64,000 nucleotides of DNA, taken from assembly GCF_001049495.1 (NCBI RefSeq), contig NZ_CDWI01000011.1, positions 1,039,903 through 1,103,902 on the forward strand, read 5' to 3'. A program made the position numbers and the translations under genes. Positions 34,969 through 41,986 of this stretch are shown here, piece after piece. Below the pieces are notes generated by a model. The model saw only the letters and a list, made by a program, of their open reading frames with translations. It did not search any database and was not told where the DNA came from. Origin of the DNA: Microbacterium sp. 3J1 (lineage in GTDB: Bacteria > Actinomycetota > Actinomycetes > Actinomycetales > Microbacteriaceae). Numbering within the stretch: the stretch's first letter is position 1; the number at the start of each line of letters is the position of its first letter.

Positions 34969-36093
34969 TCAGTCCTCCGTGACCGCCAGACGGTAGCCGC
35001 GCTTGACCACGGTGTGCACGAGCTCGCGGCCGCCGAGCGCCTCACGGAGGCGCGCCACGGCGACCTCCACGGCGTGAGCGTTGCGCTCGGCGCCCGGCAG
35101 GACACCGCCGAGATCCGCGCGGGAGAGCACGCGACCGCCCGCGGCGGCGAGTGCTTCGAGCAGCGCCGCCGCAGACCGCGAGAGCGGGATGAACTCTCCC
35201 CCGACCACGACTCCCCCGCTGCGCACCTCGACCCTCCCCGGCTCGGTGGGCAGCGACGGCGCGCGACCGCCTCCGAAGTGCGAGATCACCGTTCGCGCCA
35301 GCGAACCGAGGCGCCCTCTGTCGGCGATCGTCGTGTGCAGGTCTGCGGCGTGGAGCGGAGCCGCGGTGATGGGACCGACGGATGCCAGCAGCAGTCGACC
35401 CGCATGGGAGCGGCGCCGGATGCCGTCGAGCACGCCCGCCTCCTCGGCGACGGCGATCCACGAGGCGGCGCCGGGCGCGGAGGTGAACAGCACGGCATCC
35501 GCTTCGCCGGTGGCGGCCTGGATCGCCGAACGGCGGACGACCTCGGGGTTCGGAGGCGGACCCCAGCGATACACCGTGATGCTGAGCACCTCGGCCCCGG
35601 CTTCGGTCAGCACCTCGTCGAGCCCGTCTGACCCTGCACCGTGGTGCTGCACGAGGATGCGCTTGCCTGCCACGCCCGAGGCGCGCAGGTACTCCGCGAC
35701 CTCCGCCGAGGTCTCGCTCTCGGCCACCCAGTCGGCGGTGAACCCGGCCTGCTGGATCGCGCCGTGGGCCTTCGGACCTCGAGCCACGAAATGCGCGTTG
35801 CGGAGGGCGTCGGAGAGCGACTCGTCGAGGCCGTGCTCGTGGGCCGCGTCCATCCACCCCCGGAACCCGACGCCGGTCGTCACGACCACGATGTCGGGAG
35901 GGTCTTCGATCACGCACTCGGTGCGGGCGAGCAGCTGCTCATCGTCCGCTCCCGTCACGATGCTGAGCGCGGGCGCTCGATGCACCACGGCGCCGCGGCG
36001 CTCCAGCGCGGTGGCGAGGTCCACCGAACGACGATCGGCGGCGACGATGATCGTGCAGCCGGCCAACGCCGAGTCGAGGGCTCGCGCGGGCAT
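34969..36093 (-). CDS. nnaR: NnaR-type regulator: uroporphyrinogen-III synthase-like domain fused to OmpR-type winged helix
   Basis: A 374-residue fusion. Residues 1 to about 255 form a HemD-like two-lobed domain (IIVAADRRSVDLATALERRG, VVTTGVGFRGWMDAA, LFTSAPGAASWIAVAEEAG). Residues about 285-374 form an OmpR/PhoB-type DNA-binding domain (LSRSAAALLEALAAAGGRVL and LREALGGRELVHTVVKRGYR). This architecture matches NnaR of Streptomyces and mycobacteria (Rv0260c type), which co-regulates nitrate/nitrite assimilation with GlnR. It is the last gene of nirB-nirD-cobA-nnaR, overlapping the methyltransferase start-stop by one base (TGATG). Whether the HemD domain is catalytic or a sensor is unknown; a separate hemD would be expected elsewhere. 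Confidence 0.88.
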   Translation of the reverse strand: MPARALDSALAGCTIIVAADRRSVDLATALERRGAVVHRAPALSIVTGADDEQLLARTECVIEDPPDIVVVTTGVGFRGWMDAAHEHGLDESLSDALRNAHFVARGPKAHGAIQQAGFTADWVAESETSAEVAEYLRASGVAGKRILVQHHGAGSDGLDEVLTEAGAEVLSITVYRWGPPPNPEVVRRSAIQAATGEADAVLFTSAPGAASWIAVAEEAGVLDGIRRRSHAGRLLLASVGPITAAPLHAADLHTTIADRGRLGSLARTVISHFGGGRAPSLPTEPGRVEVRSGGVVVGGEFIPLSRSAAALLEALAAAGGRVLSRADLGGVLPGAERNAHAVEVAVARLREALGGRELVHTVVKRGYRLAVTED

Positions 36094-36860
36094 CAGCCGA
36101 CGCTCTCGGCGATCATCTCCGGCGTCGGCAGCAGCAGCCCTGCACGCGCCACCTCTCCGATCACGATGACCGCGGGATTCACGACGGCGGCCGCGACGGC
36201 ATCGGTCTCCAGAGAGGCGAGAGTGGAGCGGATGGTGCGCTGCCGCTCGGTGTGCCCGTTCTCGACGATGGCCGCCGGGGTGTCGGTGCGCACCCCGTGT
36301 GCCCGCGCGGCGGCGGCGATTCGGGGCAGTGACGCCACCCCCATGAGGATCACCGTCGTCGCGGTCGGATCGGCGAGCGAGGCGAGCGCACTGTCGGAAA
36401 GATCGCCGTGCCCGTTCACGATGTGGACGGCGGAGGCGACGCCGCGGTGCGTCACCGGTATGCCGGCCGCCTGCGGCACCGACACGGCGCTGCTGATGCC
36501 CGGGGTCACAGAGACCGGGATCCCCGCGGCCTCGCAGGCCAGCACCTCCTCGCCCCCACGACCGAGGACGAACGGATCGCCTCCCTTGAGTCGCACGACG
36601 CGCTTGCCCGCGCGGGCGTGGGACACGAGGATCTCGTTGATCTCCTGCTGCGGCACGGGGTGGTGGCCGGGGCGTTTGCCGACGTCGACCACCTCGACGT
36701 GCGATGCGAGCTCATGCCGCAGCTCCTCGAAGGGCCCCAGACGATCGGCGACGACGACATCGGCCGCCATCAGCAGCCGATACGCCCGGACCGTCATCAG
36801 GTCGGCAGGCCCCGGTCCGCCGCCGACGAGGTCGACCCGGCCGACCAGAGCGGGGCTCAT
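36093..36860 (-). CDS. cobA: Uroporphyrinogen-III C-methyltransferase (siroheme synthesis)
   Basis: A 255-residue SUMT, which methylates uroporphyrinogen III twice with SAM to give precorrin-2 for siroheme. Conserved motifs are VDLVGGGPGPADLMTVRAYR, VVADRL, the VRLKGGDPFVLGRGGEE signature, VTPGISSAVSVPQAAGIPVT, and a methyltransferase end of VAAAVVNPAVIVIGEVA. It overlaps nirD by 4 bp at its start. The context is clear: NirB needs siroheme, so this enzyme supplies its cofactor. The dehydrogenase/chelatase (CysG N-part) is not in the window. Confidence 0.94.
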   Translation of the reverse strand: MSPALVGRVDLVGGGPGPADLMTVRAYRLLMAADVVVADRLGPFEELRHELASHVEVVDVGKRPGHHPVPQQEINEILVSHARAGKRVVRLKGGDPFVLGRGGEEVLACEAAGIPVSVTPGISSAVSVPQAAGIPVTHRGVASAVHIVNGHGDLSDSALASLADPTATTVILMGVASLPRIAAAARAHGVRTDTPAAIVENGHTERQRTIRSTLASLETDAVAAAVVNPAVIVIGEVARAGLLLPTPEMIAESVG

Positions 36861-37231
36861 GATGGATCCTCGTCCGCATCGACGGCACCGACGTACACGA
36901 CGCTGTCGACGACGGCGACGGGCCACACCCGCAGCGCGGCATCCGGTCTGCCCTGGGTCTCGAGACAGATGCCGGTGCGGAGGTCGAAGACCTGCTTGTG
37001 CAACGGTGATGCGACGGTCGGAGCCTCGCCTCTCGTGCCGACGATCCCCCGGGACATCACCTGGGCGCCGCTGTACGGGTCGAGGTTGTCCACCCCGCGC
37101 ACCGTGCCGTCGGCGAGCAGGAAGAGAGCGACCTGCTCGCCCCCGACGAGCGCTGCGCGACCGCGCTCGACCTCGAGGTCGCGGATCGTGCACACGCGGA
37201 CGCCGCTCGCGGCTTCGATCGCGACGCTCAT
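36857..37231 (-). CDS. nirD: Nitrite reductase [NAD(P)H] small subunit
   Basis: A 124-residue NirD with a Rieske-like fold. The stretch VDNLDPYSGAQVMSRGIVGT followed by ASPLHKQVFDLRTGICLE aligns with the known NirD region where Rieske ligands are replaced, so no [2Fe-2S] cluster is expected. It overlaps nirB by 4 bp (ATGA) and the SUMT gene by 4 bp. NirD pairs with NirB for NADH-dependent reduction of nitrite to ammonium in the cytoplasm. Confidence 0.95.
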   Translation of the reverse strand: MSVAIEAASGVRVCTIRDLEVERGRAALVGGEQVALFLLADGTVRGVDNLDPYSGAQVMSRGIVGTRGEAPTVASPLHKQVFDLRTGICLETQGRPDAALRVWPVAVVDSVVYVGAVDADEDPS

Positions 37232-39804
37232 CGCCGCACCTCCAGCGCCGTCCCCGCGATGAGCACTCCGCCGCGCCGCTCGTCGGCGGTCGCCGGACGG
37301 ATCTGCCCGCGCTCCGCGACATACGCGAGCGAGGGATCGGGGGTGTCCGCCGCGTTGACGAACGACCGGAACCGCTCGAGCTTGACGGGATCGCGCAGGG
37401 TCGCGGCCCATTCGTCCTCGTAGCGATCGACGTGCAGGGCCATCGCCGCGTCCAGGTCGGCGCAGATGCCGAGGCTGTCGTCGAAGATGACGCTGCGGAG
37501 GCCGTCCAGGCCGCCCTCCAGCTCCTCGCACCAGGGCGCGGTGCGCTGCAGGCGATCGGCCGTCCGGATGTAGTACATGAAGAACCGGTCGATCGCCCGG
37601 ATCAGACCGTCGTCGTCGAGGTCGGAGGCCAGCAGCTGCGCGTGCCGCGGCGAGAACCCGCCGTTGCCGCCGACGTACATGTTCCACCCCGTCTCCGTCG
37701 CGATCACGCCGACGTCCTTGCCTCTCGCCTCCGCGCACTCGCGAGCACACCCCGAGACCCCGAGCTTCAGCTTGTGCGGCGCACGCAGCCCGCGGTACCT
37801 CAGCTCGAGCCGCACCGCCATGCCGACGGCATCCAGCACGCCGTAGCGGCACCAGGTGGAACCGACGCACGACTTCACCGTGCGCAGCGACTTGCCGTAC
37901 GCCTGACCGGACTCGAAGCCGGCATCGACGAGACGCTGCCAGATGAGCGGCAGCTGCTCGAGCCTGGCGCCGAACATGTCGATCCGCTGGCCGCCGGTGA
38001 TCTTGGTGTACAGCGCGAAGTCCTTCGCCACCTGGCCGATCGCGAGCAGCCCCTCGGGAGTGACCTCGCCCCCGGGCATCCGCGGCACGACCGAGTACGT
38101 GCCGTCCTTCTGCATGTTCGCCATCACGTGGTCGTTGGTGTCCTGCAGGGTCGCGTTCTCGCCGTCGAGCACGTGGGCGCCGACGAGTACCGAGAGGATG
38201 CTGGCGATCGCCGGCTTGCAGACGTCACACCCCCTTCCGCGGCCGAATCGCTCGACGATCCCGCTGAACGTCGTCAGCTGCGCCACGCGCACTGCGTCGA
38301 ACAGCTGCCGCCGCGACATGTCGAAGTGCTCGCAGAGCGCGTGCGAGACGCTCTGCCCGAGTTTCGTGAGCTCCTGTCCGACGACCTTCTTGACCATCAG
38401 CACGCACGAGCCGCAGGTCGCACCCGCCTTGGTGCAGCCCTTGACCGCTGCGGCGTCCGTGCATCCCTCGTCATGGACGGCCTGGCGGATGCGCCCCGCC
38501 GTCACATTCGAGCACGAGCACACCACAGCCTCGTCCGGGAGCTCGCCGCCTGGCGCCTCCACGCCTCCTTCTGGCAGCAGGTACGCCGCCGGGTCCGCGC
38601 CGAGCGTCGCTCCCACCAGCGGACGCAGTGCTCCGTACGCCGAGGCATCGCCGACGAGGATGCCGCCGAGGAGCGTCTGGGCGTCGTCCGAGAGCACGAG
38701 CTTCTTGTAGACGCCGGCGATCGGGTCGGCGTAGACGACGTCGAGAGCGTTCGGCGTCGCGGCCAGGGCGTCGCCGAAGCTCGCCACGTCGACGCCGGAC
38801 AGCTTGAGCTTGGAGGAGTCGTCGTAGCCGGGGAAGGCCGCGTCGCCGCCGAGGAGTCGCGTCGCCGCGACCTCGGCCATGGCGTAGCCCGGCGCGACGA
38901 GTCCGACGCAGCGCCCGCCGAAGCTCGCCACCTCGCCGATCGCGAGGATGTGCGGGTCGGACGTCGCGCAGAGCTCGTCGATGATGACGCCTCCCCGCGG
39001 ATCGACGGCGAGCTCCGCGTTGCGGGCGAGCTCGTCCCGGGGCCGCACTCCGACCGTGAACACGACGACGTCGGCGCGCTCGACCGATCCGTCCTGGAAC
39101 TCCAGGGCCGTCACCATTCCCGAGGCGTCGGGGTCGAGGCGCGTCGTGCGCGACTCGGTGCGCACCGACATCCCCCGCCCCTCGAGGAGGCGACGCAGCA
39201 TCGCCCCTCCCGCCGCGTCGAGCTGCGACGACATCAGCCGGTCCGAGTACTGCACGACCGTCGCATCGACGTGCATGCCCTGCAGCGCTCCGGCCGCTTC
39301 CAGTCCGAGCAGCCCGCCGCCGATCACTGCGCCGCGCAGGGGGCGCCCCAGCATCCGCGCTCTGCTCTCGACGAAGGCTTTGAGCCGCTGCACGTCATCG
39401 AGCGTGCGGTACACGAAGCAGCCGGGAAGATCCGCCCCGTCCACAGCGACCTTCGCGGCGTACGACCCGGTCGCGAGCACGAGCGAGTCGTATGGCACGA
39501 CCTGTCGCGACCTCGTGGTCACCGTCTGCGCGGCCCGATCGATGCGCAGGACGCGGTCGTCGGGCAGCACCCGCACGCGGAAGTCGTCGAAGACCGAGCG
39601 GTCGAGCTCGAGGTCGCTCGCCGTGGCCCCGGAGAAGAACCCGGTGAGCCCGACCCGGTCGTACGGATGACGGCCCTCGTCGCCGATCACCGTCACATGC
39701 AGGGGCGTCTCCGCGCGGCTGAGCAGACTCTCGACGAACCGATGGGCCACCATCCCGGCGCCGACGACCACGATCTCTGCGGGGGTGAGGGCGATCTCGC
39801 TCAT
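37228..39804 (-). CDS. nirB: Assimilatory nitrite reductase [NAD(P)H] large subunit
   Basis: An 858-residue NirB. The N-terminal FAD/NAD(P)H oxidoreductase starts VVVGAGMVAHRFVESLLSR with a second Rossmann site RGAVIGGGLLGLEAAGAL. A BFD-like [2Fe-2S] domain follows with VVCSCSNVTAGRIRQAV and GCTKAGATCGSC. The C-terminal part is a siroheme/[4Fe-4S] sulfite reductase-type module with CVGSTWCRYG and GCARECAEARGKDVG, giving the four cluster cysteines. The ATG has a GGAG site 6 nt upstream. It heads the nirB-nirD-cobA-nnaR operon; an array of GlnR-like sites lies at 39852-39912 and a TATCGT -10 at 39836-39841. Confidence 0.97.
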   Translation of the reverse strand: MSEIALTPAEIVVVGAGMVAHRFVESLLSRAETPLHVTVIGDEGRHPYDRVGLTGFFSGATASDLELDRSVFDDFRVRVLPDDRVLRIDRAAQTVTTRSRQVVPYDSLVLATGSYAAKVAVDGADLPGCFVYRTLDDVQRLKAFVESRARMLGRPLRGAVIGGGLLGLEAAGALQGMHVDATVVQYSDRLMSSQLDAAGGAMLRRLLEGRGMSVRTESRTTRLDPDASGMVTALEFQDGSVERADVVVFTVGVRPRDELARNAELAVDPRGGVIIDELCATSDPHILAIGEVASFGGRCVGLVAPGYAMAEVAATRLLGGDAAFPGYDDSSKLKLSGVDVASFGDALAATPNALDVVYADPIAGVYKKLVLSDDAQTLLGGILVGDASAYGALRPLVGATLGADPAAYLLPEGGVEAPGGELPDEAVVCSCSNVTAGRIRQAVHDEGCTDAAAVKGCTKAGATCGSCVLMVKKVVGQELTKLGQSVSHALCEHFDMSRRQLFDAVRVAQLTTFSGIVERFGRGRGCDVCKPAIASILSVLVGAHVLDGENATLQDTNDHVMANMQKDGTYSVVPRMPGGEVTPEGLLAIGQVAKDFALYTKITGGQRIDMFGARLEQLPLIWQRLVDAGFESGQAYGKSLRTVKSCVGSTWCRYGVLDAVGMAVRLELRYRGLRAPHKLKLGVSGCARECAEARGKDVGVIATETGWNMYVGGNGGFSPRHAQLLASDLDDDGLIRAIDRFFMYYIRTADRLQRTAPWCEELEGGLDGLRSVIFDDSLGICADLDAAMALHVDRYEDEWAATLRDPVKLERFRSFVNAADTPDPSLAYVAERGQIRPATADERRGGVLIAGTALEVRR

Positions 39805-39835
39805 GCTGCTCCAATCGACGGGTGCCGTGCTGGCG

Positions 39836-39841
39836 ACGATA
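39836..39841 (-). promoter_or_regulatory. Putative -10 element of the nirBD operon
   Basis: On the minus strand this reads TATCGT, 31 nt upstream of the nirB ATG and 10 nt downstream of the last GlnR-like half site. The lack of a -35 and the adjacent activator array fit an activated promoter. Confidence 0.45.
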
Positions 39842-39851
39842 GGAGCGGGGT

Positions 39852-39912
39852 GTTTCCCGCATGTGACGCCCCGTGTTTCCTGCGTCGAACGATCTGCTCA
39901 CAGAACGGTAAC
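39852..39912 (-). promoter_or_regulatory. GlnR-like binding site array upstream of nirB
   Basis: On the minus strand, pentamers recur about every 11 bp: GTTAC (39912), GTGAG, GTTCG (39890), GAAAC (39879), GTCAC (39867) and GAAAC (39856). GTCAC-N6-GAAAC matches the actinobacterial GlnR a-site/b-site consensus GTNAC-N6-GAAAC exactly, and GTTCG-N6-GAAAC is a partial pair 23 bp upstream. The position just upstream of the -10 fits activation by GlnR under nitrogen limitation, possibly with NnaR from the same operon. Confidence 0.6.
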
Positions 39913-40017
39913 GACGGTTGTGAGAACCCGTCGCCACACTGAGAGGAGGCTGCTCGTACTAGGCTGAACATCGTCCTTTCCGCCTCCCGCGGGCCATACC
40001 GCGCAAGGAGAATCACC

Positions 40018-41373
40018 GTGTCTGCCACCGAGTCGTCGAAGCCGACCCCGCCCGTTCCCTCTCCCCCGCGCGTGCCGATGCCGCCGAAGGCGCCCACGCC
40101 TGCGGCCGTCGCACCGGCTGCGTCATCCGCGCCCGCCGCCTCGGCCGACTCCGCCACGTGGGGCCGCGTCGCCGACGACGGCACGGTCGAGGTCCGCGAG
40201 GGCGACGACTGGCGGGTCGTCGGTCAGTACCCCGACGGCACGCCCGAAGAGGCACTCGCCTACTTCGTGCGCAAGTACGACGACATCGCCTTCAAGGTGA
40301 CGGCCCTCGAGCAGCGTCACCAGGCCGGTGGCGCGTCGGCGACCGATCTCGCGAAGCAGGCCTCGCATCTGGTCGCCGAAGCCACGGACGCCGCAGCGGT
40401 CGGTGACCTCGCCGGGCTCCGCGACCGTCTGAACGCCCTCACGTCGTCGCTCTCCGAGGCGACGGCCCAGGAGGCCCAGCAGGCGAAGGAGCTCGTGGAT
40501 CAGGCGATCGCCGAGCGCACCGCCCTCGTCGAGCGCGCAGAAGCCATCGCCGCGCGCGACCTGTCGAAGGTGCAGTGGAAGCAGGTCACCGCCGAGCTCG
40601 GCGAGCTGTTCGACGCGTGGCAGGCCCAGCAGCAGAACGGACCCCGTCTCTCCAAGGGCGTCTCGCAGCAGCTCTGGAAGCGATTCCGCGATGCACGTGC
40701 CGTGGTCGACAAGGCCCGCCGCGCCTTCTACTCCGAGCTCGACGACGCGCACAAGGTCGCTCGTGACGCGAAGACCCGTCTCGTCGAGCGCGCGGAGGCA
40801 CTGGCCCCGCGCGGCGTCGACGGAATCCCCTCGTATCGCACCCTGCTCGACGAGTGGAAGGCAGCAGGACGCGCCGGTCGCAAGGCTGATGACGCCCTGT
40901 GGGCGCGGTTCAAGGCCGCAGGAGACGCTCTGTACTCCGCGCGCGCCGAGCAGTCGGCCGCGGAGGAAGCGGATTCGGCTCCCAAGATCGAGGCGCGTCA
41001 GGCGCTCCTCGAAGAGGCCAAGGCCGTCGCGGACGAGCCCAACATCAAGCGCGCTCGTGCGCTGCTCACCGGCATCCAGCGCCAGTGGGACGAGATCGGA
41101 CGCATCTTCCCCCGCGACAAGGAGCGCGCTCTCGACGACCGTCTGCGCGTGATCGAGCAGGCCCTGAAGGCTCGCGAAGACGTGGACTGGAAGAAGAACA
41201 ACCCCGAGACCAAGGCGCGCGCGAACGACATGAGCTCGCAGCTCGTCGAGGCGATCGAGAAGCTCGAGGCCGAGCTGGCCGCCGCCGAGAAGGCCGGCGA
41301 CAAGAAGGCCGCGAAGGAAGCGGCGGATGCTCTCGAGGCCCGTCGCACCTGGCTCAACGCCCTCGGCGGCTGA
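40018..41373 (+). CDS. DUF349 domain protein, extended helical
   Basis: A 451-residue cytoplasmic protein. Residues 1-45 are a Pro/Ala-rich disordered lead. From about residue 85 to the end it is almost entirely helical with repeated DUF349 units, recognisable by their W..L...F pattern: KVQWKQVTAELGELFDAWQA, LLDEWKAAGRAGRKADDALW and LLTGIQRQWDEIGRIFPRDK. The C-terminus has a coiled coil (EAIEKLEAELAAAEKAGDKK). The function of DUF349 proteins is unclear; the gene often lies beside relA in actinobacteria. The start is GTG at 40018 with AAGGAG 8 nt upstream. It is divergent from nirB. Confidence 0.85.
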   Translation: MSATESSKPTPPVPSPPRVPMPPKAPTPAAVAPAASSAPAASADSATWGRVADDGTVEVREGDDWRVVGQYPDGTPEEALAYFVRKYDDIAFKVTALEQRHQAGGASATDLAKQASHLVAEATDAAAVGDLAGLRDRLNALTSSLSEATAQEAQQAKELVDQAIAERTALVERAEAIAARDLSKVQWKQVTAELGELFDAWQAQQQNGPRLSKGVSQQLWKRFRDARAVVDKARRAFYSELDDAHKVARDAKTRLVERAEALAPRGVDGIPSYRTLLDEWKAAGRAGRKADDALWARFKAAGDALYSARAEQSAAEEADSAPKIEARQALLEEAKAVADEPNIKRARALLTGIQRQWDEIGRIFPRDKERALDDRLRVIEQALKAREDVDWKKNNPETKARANDMSSQLVEAIEKLEAELAAAEKAGDKKAAKEAADALEARRTWLNALGG

Positions 41374-41422
41374 CGCTCTCCACAGATCGTACGCACGACC
41401 TCGAACGCGGGATGCCGCACGC

Positions 41423-41428
41423 CACACT
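41423..41428 (+). promoter_or_regulatory. Possible leaderless -10 element for the AbiEi-like gene
   Basis: CACACT ends 6 nt before the ATG at 41435 and there is no ribosome binding site, the same geometry as at rarA and ruvC. The hexamer itself is a poor match to TANNNT. Confidence 0.3.
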
Positions 41429-41434
41429 GGCGTG

Positions 41435-41986
41435 ATGCATCCCGCGTTCCTGTATCTGCCCGGTGCCCGCCTCGAGCTGCCGGAGCTCCGCGCGGCGCTG
41501 CTCGACGGTCATCTCGTAGCCGTGGGTGAGGCGTTCATCCCCGCCGACCTCGTCGAGGGGCCCGGCACTCGGGCCTCGTCGATCGCCACCCTCATTCCCC
41601 AGGACACGGCGGCGTCCGGGCCGACAGCGGCCTGGATCCATGGGGCGGGGGATGCGCCGCCCGCACTCCACCACGTCCGTCGCGTCGTCGATCGACGGAT
41701 CCGCCCCGTGCTCGACCGCCGCGTCACTCTGCACGATGTGTACGTTCCGGAGTCCGAGCTCGTCCGCCTCGGCGGGGTGGCCGTGCTGACACCCCGCCGG
41801 ACGATGGTCGACCTTGCGCTCGGCCTGCATCGGGACGAGTCGCTGATGCGCTGGATCGCAGCGCTCACCGATGTATCCCCCACCCTCGCGGACGAGGCGA
41901 TCCAGTCCCTCGACGACCTCGGGCGGGTTCCCGGCAAGCTCGCGGGCCGCGCCGCGCTGGCACGGATCGCCGTCAGGACGAGGTGA
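41435..41986 (+). CDS. AbiEi antitoxin-like protein (orphan)
   Basis: A 183-residue protein that resembles the AbiEi-type proteins common in Microbacteriaceae: a short N-terminal helix-rich region (LPELRAALLDGHLVAVGEAF), then GPTAAWIHGAGDAPPALHHV, and the late motif GGVAVLTPRRTMVDLALGLH. No AbiEii nucleotidyltransferase toxin gene lies beside it, so it is probably an orphan DNA-binding or regulatory relative rather than part of a working toxin-antitoxin pair. Its 3' end overlaps the convergent relA gene by 14 bp. I rely on pattern memory for the family, so the assignment is moderate; the coding region itself is clear. Confidence 0.6.
   Translation: MHPAFLYLPGARLELPELRAALLDGHLVAVGEAFIPADLVEGPGTRASSIATLIPQDTAASGPTAAWIHGAGDAPPALHHVRRVVDRRIRPVLDRRVTLHDVYVPESELVRLGGVAVLTPRRTMVDLALGLHRDESLMRWIAALTDVSPTLADEAIQSLDDLGRVPGKLAGRAALARIAVRTR

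Noticed and set aside
39905..39924. Second GlnR pair on the plus strand (GTAAC-N6-TGTGA)
   Set aside because: The b-site does not resemble GAAAC; the GTTAC on the minus strand is better read as part of the periodic array.
35641..39942. Very long plus-strand open frame (1433 codons) opposite nnaR, cobA, nirD and nirB
   Set aside because: It is the antisense shadow of GC-rich genes with clear motifs on the minus strand; its translation is Arg/Asp/Val-rich with no recognisable domain.
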